Program-made: the position numbers and the translations under genes
Assembly (NCBI RefSeq): GCF_014648055.1
Contig: NZ_BMQJ01000011.1
Coordinates: forward strand, 252,110-316,109
Length of the DNA stretch: 64,000 nt
Direction: 5' to 3'
Source: Streptosporangium pseudovulgare
GTDB lineage: Bacteria > Actinomycetota > Actinomycetes > Streptosporangiales > Streptosporangiaceae
In this document: positions 26,715-35,270 of the stretch, one piece after another
How positions within the stretch are numbered: position 1 is the stretch's first letter
How the letters are laid out: each line of letters begins with the position of its first letter
Notes under the pieces: generated by a model
What the model was told of the DNA's origin: nothing
The model's database searches: none
What the model saw: the letters and a program-made list of their open reading frames with translations, nothing else

Positions 26715-27908
26715 GTGACCACGTCCTCCTCCGTCGGCGCGCGCCGCGTCGCCCTGCACCGGTGGGCGGACGTGGAGCCCCAGGAGATGGGGCTGGCCGA
26801 CCACCGCGACCCGTTCGGCGACGCCGTCACGACCTGGAAGTACGCCCGCTGGACCGGTGAGGAGACGCCGCTCGGCTTCCCCGCGGCCGAACTGGTGCCG
26901 TCATGGACGGCGAGCGCCCCGCCGGGGTCGTGGATCGAGGTCGAGCTGCGGGCCCGCACCGCGTCGGGCGACCTGACCCGCTGGTACGTGATGGGCCGCT
27001 GGGCCGAGGAGGACGGCGACGTCCACCGCACCTCCCTGCCCGGACAGGGCGACGAGCACGGCGACGTCGCCGTGGACACCTTCGTGGCGGCCCGCCCGGT
27101 GACGGCCTTCAGGCTCAGGTTCACCCTGTACGGCTCGGGCGCGCGGGTCCACGGGGCCGCGGTGATGGCCTCGGCGCCGACGGCCCGGACGGCGTCGGCG
27201 GACGCCGCTCCCCCGGACGCCGCCCACACGGACTCCCGCGTCGGCGCCGCCCACCCGGGCACCGGCCACCGGGACCCCGCCGGGGGCGTGCCGGCCGGGC
27301 ACGTGGAGCTGGACGTGCCGTGCCGGTCGCAGAAGGTCCACGCCGGGCACTTCCCGCAGTGGGACGGCGGCGGCGCCAACTGGTGCGCCCCCGCCTCGAC
27401 GAGCATGGTGGTCGCCTACTGGGGCCGCGGCCCCTCCGCCGCCGAGCTGGGCTGGGTCCCGCCGGACGACCCGTGCCCGGCCGTGGACCACGCCGCCCGC
27501 GGCATGTACGACCACGGCTACCAGGGCACCGGCAACTGGCCGTTCGGCGTCGCCTACGCCGGCCGCTACGGTCTCGCCGGGTTCGTCACCCGGCTGCGCT
27601 CGCTCGCCGAGCTGGAGCGCCTGGTCCGCGCGGGGATCCCGGTCATCACCTCGCAGTCGTTCCGGGAGCACGAGCTGCCCGGCTCCGGCTACTCCACCGG
27701 CGGTCACATCATGGTCGTCGTCGGCTTCACCGCGGACGGCGACGTGATCGTCAACGATCCCGCCGCACCCGGTGACCACGAGGTGCGCCGGGTCTACCCG
27801 CGGGCCGCGTTCGGCGACGTCTGGCTCCGCTCGTCCGGCAGCGGGGGGATCGCGCACGTGATCCACCCGCCCGGCTTCTCCCTGCCCCCTTCCGACGGCA
27901 ACTGGTGA
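26715..27908 (+). CDS. C39-like cysteine peptidase family protein
   Basis: 397 residues, GTG start. The N-terminal half (about 1-150) is a beta-rich binding domain (WIEVELRARTASGDLTRWYVMGRW). After an Ala/His/Pro linker the catalytic half is a peptidase_C39_2 type: Cys in GANWCAPASTSMVVAYWG, His in GGHIMVVVGF, and Asp in NDPAAPG. No signal peptide is evident, although many family members are secreted. The S9 peptidase gene overlaps its stop (GTGA), so both are translated together. Confidence 0.85.
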   Translation: MTTSSSVGARRVALHRWADVEPQEMGLADHRDPFGDAVTTWKYARWTGEETPLGFPAAELVPSWTASAPPGSWIEVELRARTASGDLTRWYVMGRWAEEDGDVHRTSLPGQGDEHGDVAVDTFVAARPVTAFRLRFTLYGSGARVHGAAVMASAPTARTASADAAPPDAAHTDSRVGAAHPGTGHRDPAGGVPAGHVELDVPCRSQKVHAGHFPQWDGGGANWCAPASTSMVVAYWGRGPSAAELGWVPPDDPCPAVDHAARGMYDHGYQGTGNWPFGVAYAGRYGLAGFVTRLRSLAELERLVRAGIPVITSQSFREHELPGSGYSTGGHIMVVVGFTADGDVIVNDPAAPGDHEVRRVYPRAAFGDVWLRSSGSGGIAHVIHPPGFSLPPSDGNW

Positions 27909-30007
27909 TCATGCTGAACGACTCTCCCATCCGCCCCGTCGACGTGGCCCGGGTGGACGACCGTCCCCTCTGGGTCGAGATCTGCGGGGAGGAGGTGTGG
28001 TGGGACGAGCCGCGCCCGCACGAGGGCGGGCGCAGGTGCGTGGTCCGGCGCGGCCCGGACGGCGTGCCGCGTGACGCGATCCCCCAGGGCTGGAACTCCC
28101 GCAACCGCCTCATCGAGTACGGCGGGCGCTCCTGGCGTCCGCTGCCGGACGGCGGCGTGGTGTTCACCAACTGGTCCGACCAGCGGATCTACCGGTACGG
28201 CGGGAGGCCCGCCGCGTCCGGCGCCGCCTCCCCCGCCCCGGACGCCGCCGTCTCGTCCGCTCCGGCCGGCGTCCCGGGCACCGCGCCCGACACCGTCCGG
28301 GACGCCGCGCCCGACACCGTCCGGGACGCCGTGCCGGACACTGCGCCGGACACCGTGCCGGACGCGGTCCCCGTACCGCTGACCCCCGACGACGGCGCCC
28401 GATACGGCGACCTGTACCTGCCGCCCGGCCGCGCCGAGGTGTGGGCGGTGCGCGAGGCGCACCCCGCCGGGTCCGGCGCGAACCCCGCGTCCGGGTCCGC
28501 GCCCGCCACCGGGGCCGCCGACGGGTCCGGGTCCGCGCCCGGGCCCCGCCGCGACCTGGTGGCGGTCCCGCTGGACGGCGGCCCGGTACGGGTCGTCGCC
28601 ACCGCCCAGCACTTCCTGGCCTGCCCGCGCCTGTCCCCGGGTGGGACGCATGTCGCCTGGATCGGCTGGGACCACCCGAACATGCCGTGGGACGGCGCCG
28701 AGCTGTGCGTGGCCCCGCTGGACGCCGCCGGCGCGGCCGGGCCGCACCGGGTCGTGGCGGGCGGGCCCGAGGAGTCGGTGGTCCAGGCCGAGTGGCGCGA
28801 CGACGACGCGCTGTACGCGTTGACCGACCGCGACGGCTGGTGGAACCTGCACCTGGTGCCGCTGGACGGCGGGGAGCCCCGTAACCTCGCCCCGCTCGCC
28901 GAGGAGTGCGGCGACGCGCCGTGGCGGCTGGGCAACACCTGCTTCGCGCTCGCGGGCGACCGGATCGTCCTGCTGCACGGCACCCCGGCCCGCCGCCGCC
29001 TGGGCGTGCTGGACCCGGCGACCGGGCGGATCGAGGACGTCGAGGCTCCGCCGACCTACTGGAACCCCACCGTCTCGGCCGCGAGTGACGTGGTGGCGGG
29101 CGTGGCGGCCTCGCCGTACACGCCGTTCGAGGTCTTCCGGGTGGACCTGCGGACCGGCGGGCACGAGGTGCTGTCGGCGCGCAAGGAGCTGCCGCCGCGC
29201 GAGGCGCTGCCGGAGCCGGAGGCGGTGACGTTCGACGGCGTGCACGCGCACGTCTACCCACCGCGCGGCGTCACCGGCCCCGCCCCCTACGTGGTCTTCG
29301 TGCACGGCGGCCCGACCAGCGCGAGCACCATGGTCCTGGACCTGGAGATCGCCTACTTCACCAGCCGGGGCATCGGCGTGGCCGACGTGAACTACGGCGG
29401 CTCCACCGGGTACGGCCGCGCCTACCGCGAGCGGCTGCGCGGCGAGTGGGGCGTGGTGGACGTGCGCGACTGCGAGACGGTGGCGCGCGGCCTGGTCGCC
29501 GCCGGGCGGGCGGACGCCGGGCGGATCGCGATCCGGGGCGGCAGCGCGGGCGGCTGGACGTCGGTGGCCGCGCTGGTGCACAGCACGGTGTTCCGGGGCG
29601 CGGTGGCCCACTACGCGATCACCGACCCGGAGGGCTGGGCGGCCGAGACCCACGACTTCGAGTCGCGCTACCTCGACGGGCTGATCGGCCCGCTGCCCGA
29701 GACCCGGCAGCGCTACCTGGACCGCTCCCCCACGCTGCACGCCGGCCGCGCCTCCGGCCCGGCGCTGCTCATGCACGGTCTGGAGGACGCGATCGTCGAC
29801 CCGGTCCAGGCCGAGCGGTTCGTCGCGGCGCTGGACCGCGCGGGCACGCCGTGGGCGTACATCACCTTCCCCGGCGAGCAGCACGGCTGGCGCCGGGAGG
29901 AGACGATCGTCGCCGCCCTGGAGGCGGAGCTGGCCTTCTACGGCCTGATCTTCGGCTTCCCGACGCCCGAGGTGCCGCCCCTGGCACTTAAGGGTATGCA
30001 CCAATAA
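27905..30007 (+). CDS. S9-family (prolyl oligopeptidase-like) serine peptidase
   Basis: 700 residues; GTG in a GTGA overlap with the C39-like gene, alternative ATG two codons later. The N-terminal half is an interrupted beta-propeller; the C-terminal alpha/beta hydrolase domain has the nucleophile in RGGSAGGW, Asp in EDAIVDP and His in EQHGW, with VVFVHGGPTSAS as oxyanion strand. Two low-complexity insertions interrupt the propeller: an APDTVRDA/VPDTAPD repeat around 126-154 and a Gly/Ser/Ala stretch around 185-205. Likely an aminopeptidase or dipeptidyl peptidase working with the neighbouring C39 and M20 enzymes. Confidence 0.92.
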   Translation: MIMLNDSPIRPVDVARVDDRPLWVEICGEEVWWDEPRPHEGGRRCVVRRGPDGVPRDAIPQGWNSRNRLIEYGGRSWRPLPDGGVVFTNWSDQRIYRYGGRPAASGAASPAPDAAVSSAPAGVPGTAPDTVRDAAPDTVRDAVPDTAPDTVPDAVPVPLTPDDGARYGDLYLPPGRAEVWAVREAHPAGSGANPASGSAPATGAADGSGSAPGPRRDLVAVPLDGGPVRVVATAQHFLACPRLSPGGTHVAWIGWDHPNMPWDGAELCVAPLDAAGAAGPHRVVAGGPEESVVQAEWRDDDALYALTDRDGWWNLHLVPLDGGEPRNLAPLAEECGDAPWRLGNTCFALAGDRIVLLHGTPARRRLGVLDPATGRIEDVEAPPTYWNPTVSAASDVVAGVAASPYTPFEVFRVDLRTGGHEVLSARKELPPREALPEPEAVTFDGVHAHVYPPRGVTGPAPYVVFVHGGPTSASTMVLDLEIAYFTSRGIGVADVNYGGSTGYGRAYRERLRGEWGVVDVRDCETVARGLVAAGRADAGRIAIRGGSAGGWTSVAALVHSTVFRGAVAHYAITDPEGWAAETHDFESRYLDGLIGPLPETRQRYLDRSPTLHAGRASGPALLMHGLEDAIVDPVQAERFVAALDRAGTPWAYITFPGEQHGWRREETIVAALEAELAFYGLIFGFPTPEVPPLALKGMHQ

Positions 30008-30030
30008 TCCACTTTCGGGGGAGTTTTTCG

Positions 30031-31299
30031 ATGAACGAGGTCGCCCAGATCTGCTCGGACCTGATCAGGTTCGACACCACCAACCCCGGCTCCGGTGAGC
30101 GACCGGCGGCCGAGCACGTCGCCGAGCTGCTGACCGACGCCGGCATCGAGCCGGTGGTGTTCGAGTCGGCCGAGCGCCGCACCAGCGTGGTCGCCCGCAT
30201 CCCGGGCGACTCGCCCGAGGCCCTGCTGATCCACGGCCACCTGGACGTCGTCCCGGCCGAGCCGGCCGACTGGCGGGTCCACCCGTTCTCCGGCGAGGTC
30301 GCCGACGGCTGCGTCTGGGGCCGGGGCGCGGTGGACATGAAGGGCACGGTCTCCATGACGCTCGCCCTGGTCCGCGACTGGGCCCGGCGCGGCGTGCGGC
30401 CGAAGCGGGACCTCGTGCTCGCCTTCCTCGCCGACGAGGAGGCCACCGGCGAGTACGGCGCGCGGTACGCGGCCACCAGGCACCGGGAGCTGTTCGAGGG
30501 CTGCACCGAGGCGATCAGCGAGTCCGGCGGCTACAGCGTCCAGGCCCCCTCCGGGGCGCGGATCTACCCGGTCGCGGTGGGCGAGCGCGGCACCGCGTGG
30601 ATGAGGCTCACCGCGACCGGCGTCGCCGGCCACGGTTCCAAGCCGCCCAAGGACAGCGCCGTGGCCGAGCTGTGCCACGCGCTGTCCAGGATCGCCGCCC
30701 ACCGCTGGCCGGTACGGCTCACCCCGGGGGTGGCGGCGCTGCTGAACGAGCTGGGCGACGTCCTGGGCGAGCCGATCGACCTCGACCGGCTGGAGGAGGA
30801 GGCCGAGCGGCTGGGCTCGGTCGGCGCGCTGTTCTCGGCGCAGATCCGCAACTCGGCGAACCCGACCATGCTGGAGGCCGGCTACAAGGTCAACGTGATC
30901 CCCGGCACCGCGACCGCGCACGTGGACGGCCGGTTCCTGCCCGGATACCGGGAGGAGTTCCTGGAGACGATCGACCGGCTGCTCGGCCCGAAGGTCACCC
31001 GCGAGTTCGTCAGCTTCGAGGACGCCCCCTCCGCGCCGCTGGACGCGCCGTTCTTCGACCGGCTGTGCGACGCGCTCGTCGCCGAGGACCCGGCGGCGCG
31101 GCCGGTGCCGTACGTGATGTCCGGCGGCACGGACGCCAAGTCCTTCGCCGACATCGGCATCAGGGGGTACGGTTTCGCGCCCCTGATGCTCTCCCCCGAG
31201 CTCGACTACTACGGCATGTTCCACGGCGTGGACGAGCGCGTCCCCGTCGAGGGCCTGGAGTTCGGCGTCCGGGTCCTGGACCGCCTCCTGGCCGCCTGA
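30031..31299 (+). CDS. M20/M25-family peptidase (ArgE/DapE-like)
   Basis: 422 residues, ATG with GGGGGAG 7 nt upstream. Zinc-peptidase landmarks: LIHGHLDVVP, the bridging Asp in WGRGAVDMKGT, the catalytic Glu pair in LADEEATGEYG, and a C-terminal GVDERVPVEG with the last His (MFHGVDE). Length is typical of acetylornithine deacetylase/carboxypeptidase-like enzymes. It follows the S9 gene by 23 bp and would take the small peptides or N-acyl amino acids made by the two upstream peptidases. Confidence 0.92.
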   Translation: MNEVAQICSDLIRFDTTNPGSGERPAAEHVAELLTDAGIEPVVFESAERRTSVVARIPGDSPEALLIHGHLDVVPAEPADWRVHPFSGEVADGCVWGRGAVDMKGTVSMTLALVRDWARRGVRPKRDLVLAFLADEEATGEYGARYAATRHRELFEGCTEAISESGGYSVQAPSGARIYPVAVGERGTAWMRLTATGVAGHGSKPPKDSAVAELCHALSRIAAHRWPVRLTPGVAALLNELGDVLGEPIDLDRLEEEAERLGSVGALFSAQIRNSANPTMLEAGYKVNVIPGTATAHVDGRFLPGYREEFLETIDRLLGPKVTREFVSFEDAPSAPLDAPFFDRLCDALVAEDPAARPVPYVMSGGTDAKSFADIGIRGYGFAPLMLSPELDYYGMFHGVDERVPVEGLEFGVRVLDRLLAA

Positions 31300-31453
31300 C
31301 CGCCCGGCCGCGCACCGGGAGCACCGCCGACCGCGCGCCGGGGAACGCCCCGGCGCGCGGCAGGAACAGCTCAAAAGGTCACAGAAGACGCATCAGACAA
31401 CTTACGTACTTCCTATTCGGGTTGGTTTGCGGCAGTCTGTGCGTGGAGGAGAC

Positions 31454-32443
31454 ATGGACCAGATCACCCTGAGCCCGCGCCACCTCCACGCGTTCACCGA
31501 AGTGGGCTTCCAGATCGCCGGGCGCGGTGGCGCGGCCGGCGCGATGCGCGCCCTGCGCGAGGTCGTCCCTTTGGACGCCTACGAGTTCGTCGCCTACGAT
31601 CCCGCGACCGACCGGCACCGCAGCCTGTTCTCCGACGGCTACACCCGGGTGGACGACGACGCCGCCGAGGAGTACGCCCGGCTCGCCCCCTACCGGCGGG
31701 CCAGGGACCTGCGGGTGCCGCTGCCCATGGGCGCCCCCGGCACCGAGCGCTACTTCCGCCGCCACCTGGAACCGTACGGCTGGCGCTCCGGGCTGACCGC
31801 CCCCCTGTTCCTGACGGAGGGAGACGGAGCCGGCCGCTACACCGGCCTGCTCCACCTGAACGCCCGCGCCCCCGGCGCCTTCCCCTCCGGGACCGGCACG
31901 CTGATCGGCGCCGTCTCCCCCGTCCTGGCCCACGTCACCGACCTGAGCCGCTGCGTGGTCAACCCGGTCGGCGTGCCGCCGGGCTTCCACGCGGCGGCGT
32001 TCGACCGCAACGGCGACCGCCGGGACGTCGCCGGCGCCCCGCACTCGGCGGCCGTCGCCGCCGAGCCCGCCATGGCCGGGCTCGCCCGGGAGTTCATCGA
32101 CTCGCGCGAGCTCAACCGGCGGGGCCTCTGGCTCGACGCCACCGGATGCTGGCGCGAGGTGCGGCTGCTGCGCGCCGGGGTCGGGCCGCACGGCGCCCTC
32201 CAGGGGGCGGTGATCGCCGAGCGGCCGTGCGCGCTGCCGTACGAGCTGACCGCGCGGGAGATCGAGGTGATCACCCGGGTCGCGCTCGGCGACTCCAACC
32301 CGCAGATCGCGGCGGCGCTGGTGCTGAGCGTCCGCACCGTCACCACCCACCTGGAGCACATCTTCGCCAAGCTGGGCTGCGAGAGCCGGACCCGGCTGAC
32401 CACCAGGGCCCTGGCCGAGGGACTGTGCCGGCTGCTCGTCTGA
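31454..32443 (+). CDS. LuxR-family transcriptional regulator
   Basis: 329 residues from an ATG after GGAGGAGAC. The N-terminal 240 residues look like a GAF/PAS-type sensor (VPLDAYEFVAYDPATDRHRSL, GLTAPLFLTEGDGAG). The C-terminal HTH has LTAREIEVITRVALGDSNPQIAAALVLSVRTVTTHLEHIFAKLG, the LuxR/NarL signature. No receiver domain and no adjacent kinase, so it is probably a one-component regulator of unknown signal. The 154 bp upstream are less G+C-rich near the start and likely carry its promoter. Confidence 0.9.
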   Translation: MDQITLSPRHLHAFTEVGFQIAGRGGAAGAMRALREVVPLDAYEFVAYDPATDRHRSLFSDGYTRVDDDAAEEYARLAPYRRARDLRVPLPMGAPGTERYFRRHLEPYGWRSGLTAPLFLTEGDGAGRYTGLLHLNARAPGAFPSGTGTLIGAVSPVLAHVTDLSRCVVNPVGVPPGFHAAAFDRNGDRRDVAGAPHSAAVAAEPAMAGLAREFIDSRELNRRGLWLDATGCWREVRLLRAGVGPHGALQGAVIAERPCALPYELTAREIEVITRVALGDSNPQIAAALVLSVRTVTTHLEHIFAKLGCESRTRLTTRALAEGLCRLLV

Positions 32444-32491
32444 AGGCCGGGCGGACCGGCCGCCCGCGTCTCCCGCCGGGCGGCCCGGCGG

Positions 32492-32935
32492 TCAGCGGAC
32501 GCCGGCCAGCCGGGGCCCGGGCACCGCGGCCGGCTCCAGCACGAGCTCGAACCAGACCCGGTTGGAGCCGGCGTCCCGGACCAGGCCCCAGCGGTGCGCC
32601 AGCGCCTCCACCAGCGGCAGGCCGCGACCGCCGGTGGCGTCGGCCGGGGCGCGGCACACGCAGGGCGCCGTGGAGGAGCCCTCGTCCTGGACGGTGACCC
32701 GCACGCCCGAGGCGGAGCAGGCGACGGTGACGGTGAACGCCCCGCCGTTCCCCGACCGGGAGTGGACGATCGCGTTGGTGGCGATCTCGCTGGTCAGCAG
32801 CACGCAGTCGTCGTGGAGCGGGTGGTCGCGCCCGAGCGTGACCGACACCAGCCGGCGCGCCCGCACCACCTGGTCGGGAGAACCCGCCAAGCGGAGAACC
32901 CATTCGCCGCCGTCGTACTCCGATGAGACGTCCAT
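32492..32935 (-). CDS. RsbW-like ATP-binding (HATPase_c) regulator
   Basis: 147 residues from an ATG with GGAGG 7 nt upstream; a longer frame to 33097 is rejected. The Bergerat-fold boxes are LLTSEIATNAIVHS (N box), VTVQDEGSS (G1-like, replacing DxGxG) and GGRGLPLVEALAHRWG (G2), as in Streptomyces anti-sigma/serine-kinase regulators. Partners are usually anti-anti-sigma proteins, but none is adjacent. Cys-rich segment CACSASG/CVCRAP is uncommon. Confidence 0.88.
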   Translation of the reverse strand: MDVSSEYDGGEWVLRLAGSPDQVVRARRLVSVTLGRDHPLHDDCVLLTSEIATNAIVHSRSGNGGAFTVTVACSASGVRVTVQDEGSSTAPCVCRAPADATGGRGLPLVEALAHRWGLVRDAGSNRVWFELVLEPAAVPGPRLAGVR

Positions 32936-33089
32936 CTGGCCCCCTCCGAGGTGGTCCGCGCACTGAGAGGACGCGACGCCCGAGGAGGGAGATGTCTCAT
33001 AAAAGTATGAATCCAATCGCTCACCGGACAGCCAGGTCGGGCTTGCCAGGAGGGCCGCCGCCTGCATGGCCGCCTCCCGGACATCAGAA

Positions 33090-33123
33090 GGCCGCATCCG
33101 TCCCAGGGGGAACGGACGCGGCC
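33090..33123 (-). terminator. Terminator hairpin after the DUF1206 gene
   Basis: GGCCGCATCCGT pairs with ACGGACGCGGCC (12 bp, one G-U-type mismatch) around a 10-nt loop, starting 41 bp past the stop codon. Confidence 0.65.
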
Positions 33124-33163
33124 TCGCGGGGAAACTCCGGTCGCGCGCCCTGCGCCGGGTGCC

Positions 33164-33988
33164 CTACACCCGGTGCCAGCGCGCCTCGAAGAAGCAGTAG
33201 ACCGCGAAGAGGATCAGGCCGATCGCGATGAGGGCGAGCAGCCACGGGCCCGCGGGGGCGTCGGCCAGCGCGCGCAGCGTCGCGTCGATGCCCTTGGCCT
33301 TGTCCGGGTCGTAGGTGACCGCGGCCTGGATGACGAAGACCCCGGCGATCGCCGCGATCACACCCCGGGCGATGTATCCGGCCATGCCGAGCTTGTCGGC
33401 CAGGTTCCGCACCTTCGGCGGCATCTCGCCGGTGCGCATGTCCTTGAGGAACTTCTTCTTCCATCCCCGGTGGATCCAGTACGCGCCGAGCGCGATCACC
33501 CCGAGGCCCGCCAGGCCGACCAGGAACTGCCCGCCGGGCAGGTCCATCGCCTTGGCGGTGAGGTCGTGGGAGCTCTCGTCGGTCGAGTTCCCCGGGTCTC
33601 CCCGCAGCAGCGTGCTGAGCAGCGCCGCCACGATGAGCCCGTAGACGACCGTGCGCGCCACCGACTCGACGCGGTCCTTGGTCCGGCCGCGGCCGATGAC
33701 GGCCTCCGACAGCTGCCAGATGGTCAGCGCGGCGAAACCGGCCGCCATCAGCCAGAGCAGCACCGTGCCGAAGGGCTGCTCGGCCACCATCTCGATCGCG
33801 CCGGTCTTGTCGGCCTCCTTGCCCCCGCTGCCGCCGTCGAAGGCGATCTGCAGGGCCAGGAATCCGATCAGTCCGTAGAGGACGCCACGGCAGGCGAGTC
33901 CGAGCCGGGTCAGCCTCTCCAACGTCCGACTGTTCGCCGCCCTGTGCGCGGCGCCTTCCACCTCTGCCTGAGCGCTGTTCATACTCAT
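33164..33988 (-). CDS. DUF1206-family membrane protein
   Basis: 274 residues with about six transmembrane helices arranged as three repeated pairs, the hallmark of DUF1206: LGLACRGVLYGLIGFLALQIA, a second VYGLIVAALLSTLL pair and a third YIARGVIAAIAGVFVIQAAV. Each repeat opens with an Arg-Gly before a helix. Function is unknown. Two ATGs two codons apart could start it. A terminator hairpin follows, and the phosphatase gene lies 37 bp upstream on the same strand. Confidence 0.85.
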   Translation of the reverse strand: MSMNSAQAEVEGAAHRAANSRTLERLTRLGLACRGVLYGLIGFLALQIAFDGGSGGKEADKTGAIEMVAEQPFGTVLLWLMAAGFAALTIWQLSEAVIGRGRTKDRVESVARTVVYGLIVAALLSTLLRGDPGNSTDESSHDLTAKAMDLPGGQFLVGLAGLGVIALGAYWIHRGWKKKFLKDMRTGEMPPKVRNLADKLGMAGYIARGVIAAIAGVFVIQAAVTYDPDKAKGIDATLRALADAPAGPWLLALIAIGLILFAVYCFFEARWHRV

Positions 33989-34025
33989 GCGCTCTTACCG
34001 GTTCACGGGATGGTAAACTTCGCCC

Positions 34026-34958
34026 TCAACTTTCCGGCATGGCGTCCAGCCGCCGGAGGATGACGCCCTCGCGCAGCGCCCACGGGCAGACCTCCAGCTC
34101 ATCGACCTCCAGGAGGTCCATCGCGGCGTCGGCGACGATCGCCCCGGCCGGAAGCTGCGGCGCCCGCCCCTCGGAGACCCCGGGCAGCGCCGCCCGTTCG
34201 CGCGCGCTCATCGTGACCAGCCGGCCGGCCCACTCCACCAGGTCTGCGTGCCTGAGCACCCGGCGGACGCCGAACCCCTCGGCGGAGGGCGCCGCCCCGG
34301 CGATCCTCGCGAGCTGGCGGAAGGTCTTGGAGGTGGCCACCGCGTGGTCGGGCCGGCCGTACCGGGTGACGGCGGACACGGTCCGGGCGATCTCCGCCCG
34401 CACATGCCGGCGCAGCTCCCGCGCCTCGGCGGGCGGGGGCGGGTCCGCGGTGAACCGGCCGCGGGTGAGCCGCCCGGCGCCCAGCGGCAGCGACACCGCG
34501 ACGTCCGGCTGCTCGTCGAGCCCCGAGGCGATCTCCAGCGACCCCCCGCCGATGTCCAGCACCAGCAGCCGCCCGGAGGACCAGCCGAACCAGCGCCGCA
34601 CCGCCAGGAACGTCAGCCTCGCCTCGTCCTGGCCGGACAGCACCTCGATGCCCACCCCGGTGGCGGCCCTGACCCGTTCGAGGACCTTCTCGCCGTTGGC
34701 GGCCTCCCGCACCGCGGAGGTCGCGAAGGCCATGAGATCCTCGACGCCCTTGTCCTCGGCGATCCGTACGGCGTGCTCGACGCATGTGAGCAGCCGCTCG
34801 GCCCCGGCCTCCGAAAGCCGCTCGCCGTCCTCCATGTGCTCGGCGAGCCGCAGCTCCTCCTTGTGGGAGTAGGCGGGCAGCGGCCTGGCGCCCCGGTGGG
34901 CGTCCATCACCAGCAGATGCACCGTGTTGGAACCGATGTCGAGAACGCCCAGTCGCAT
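34026..34958 (-). CDS. Ppx/GppA-family exopolyphosphatase/guanosine pentaphosphatase
   Basis: 310 residues. ASKHA-fold phosphatase: [14 protein letters not shown] phosphate-1 motif, [20 protein letters not shown], and the second phosphate motif [12 protein letters not shown]. It has only the core two domains, like the short actinobacterial Ppx1 group, without the C-terminal HD-like domain of E. coli Ppx. It would cut terminal phosphates from polyP and perhaps pppGpp. The ATG is 6 nt after a TAATTT box, so the message may be leaderless. Confidence 0.92.
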   Translation of the reverse strand: MRLGVLDIGSNTVHLLVMDAHRGARPLPAYSHKEELRLAEHMEDGERLSEAGAERLLTCVEHAVRIAEDKGVEDLMAFATSAVREAANGEKVLERVRAATGVGIEVLSGQDEARLTFLAVRRWFGWSSGRLLVLDIGGGSLEIASGLDEQPDVAVSLPLGAGRLTRGRFTADPPPPAEARELRRHVRAEIARTVSAVTRYGRPDHAVATSKTFRQLARIAGAAPSAEGFGVRRVLRHADLVEWAGRLVTMSARERAALPGVSEGRAPQLPAGAIVADAAMDLLEVDELEVCPWALREGVILRRLDAMPES

Positions 34959-34964
34959 GGGATG

Positions 34965-34973
34965 AAATTACTA
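34965..34973 (-). promoter_or_regulatory. -10 region of the leaderless Ppx/GppA transcript
   Basis: TAGTAATTT on the minus strand, ending 6 nt before the ATG; no ribosome-binding site between. Confidence 0.45.
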
Positions 34974-35077
34974 CCCTTCGTCACCCGGCCGGGCCGCCCG
35001 GCGGTGGACGCCGGCGGCGTGACCGTCCCGCGTCGCCGGGCGCCGTCCCGGTGTCGCCCCGGCTCCCCTGTCACGTT

Positions 35078-35164
35078 CGTCGCCCGGAGGGCGTCGCCCT
35101 CCGGTCCGGAAGCGCCCTCCTCCGTCGCCCGAGGACGCCGCTCTCCGGTCCGGAAGCGCTCTCC
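35078..35164. repeat. Imperfect direct repeat of about 42 bp
   Basis: Two adjacent copies (35078-35120 and 35123-35164) both begin CGTCGCCCG and share TCCGGTCCGGAAGCGC. Not coding. Origin unknown. Confidence 0.6.
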
Positions 35165-35270
35165 CCGGACCGGCCAAGGATCTCCCCCCGCGGGGCGTAG
35201 CGGTTCTTCCGCAGGGGTACTGATTTTCAAGGCGGACAAATACCTATAAATGACGAAAGGGGGGATAAAT

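Larger units (their letters stand above)
34959..35270. other. Divergent intergenic region, no gene seen
   Basis: 312 bp between the phosphatase and pyruvyltransferase starts. It holds a degenerate direct repeat and, at 35220-35270, an A/T-rich stretch with TATAAA (35245-35250) and TGATTT about 18 bp upstream that may be the pyruvyltransferase promoter. Confidence 0.45.

Noticed and set aside
35250..35270. ATG at 35250 as pyruvyltransferase start
   Set aside because: It overlaps the -10-like TATAAA; the ATG at 35271 has a strong GGGGGG site.
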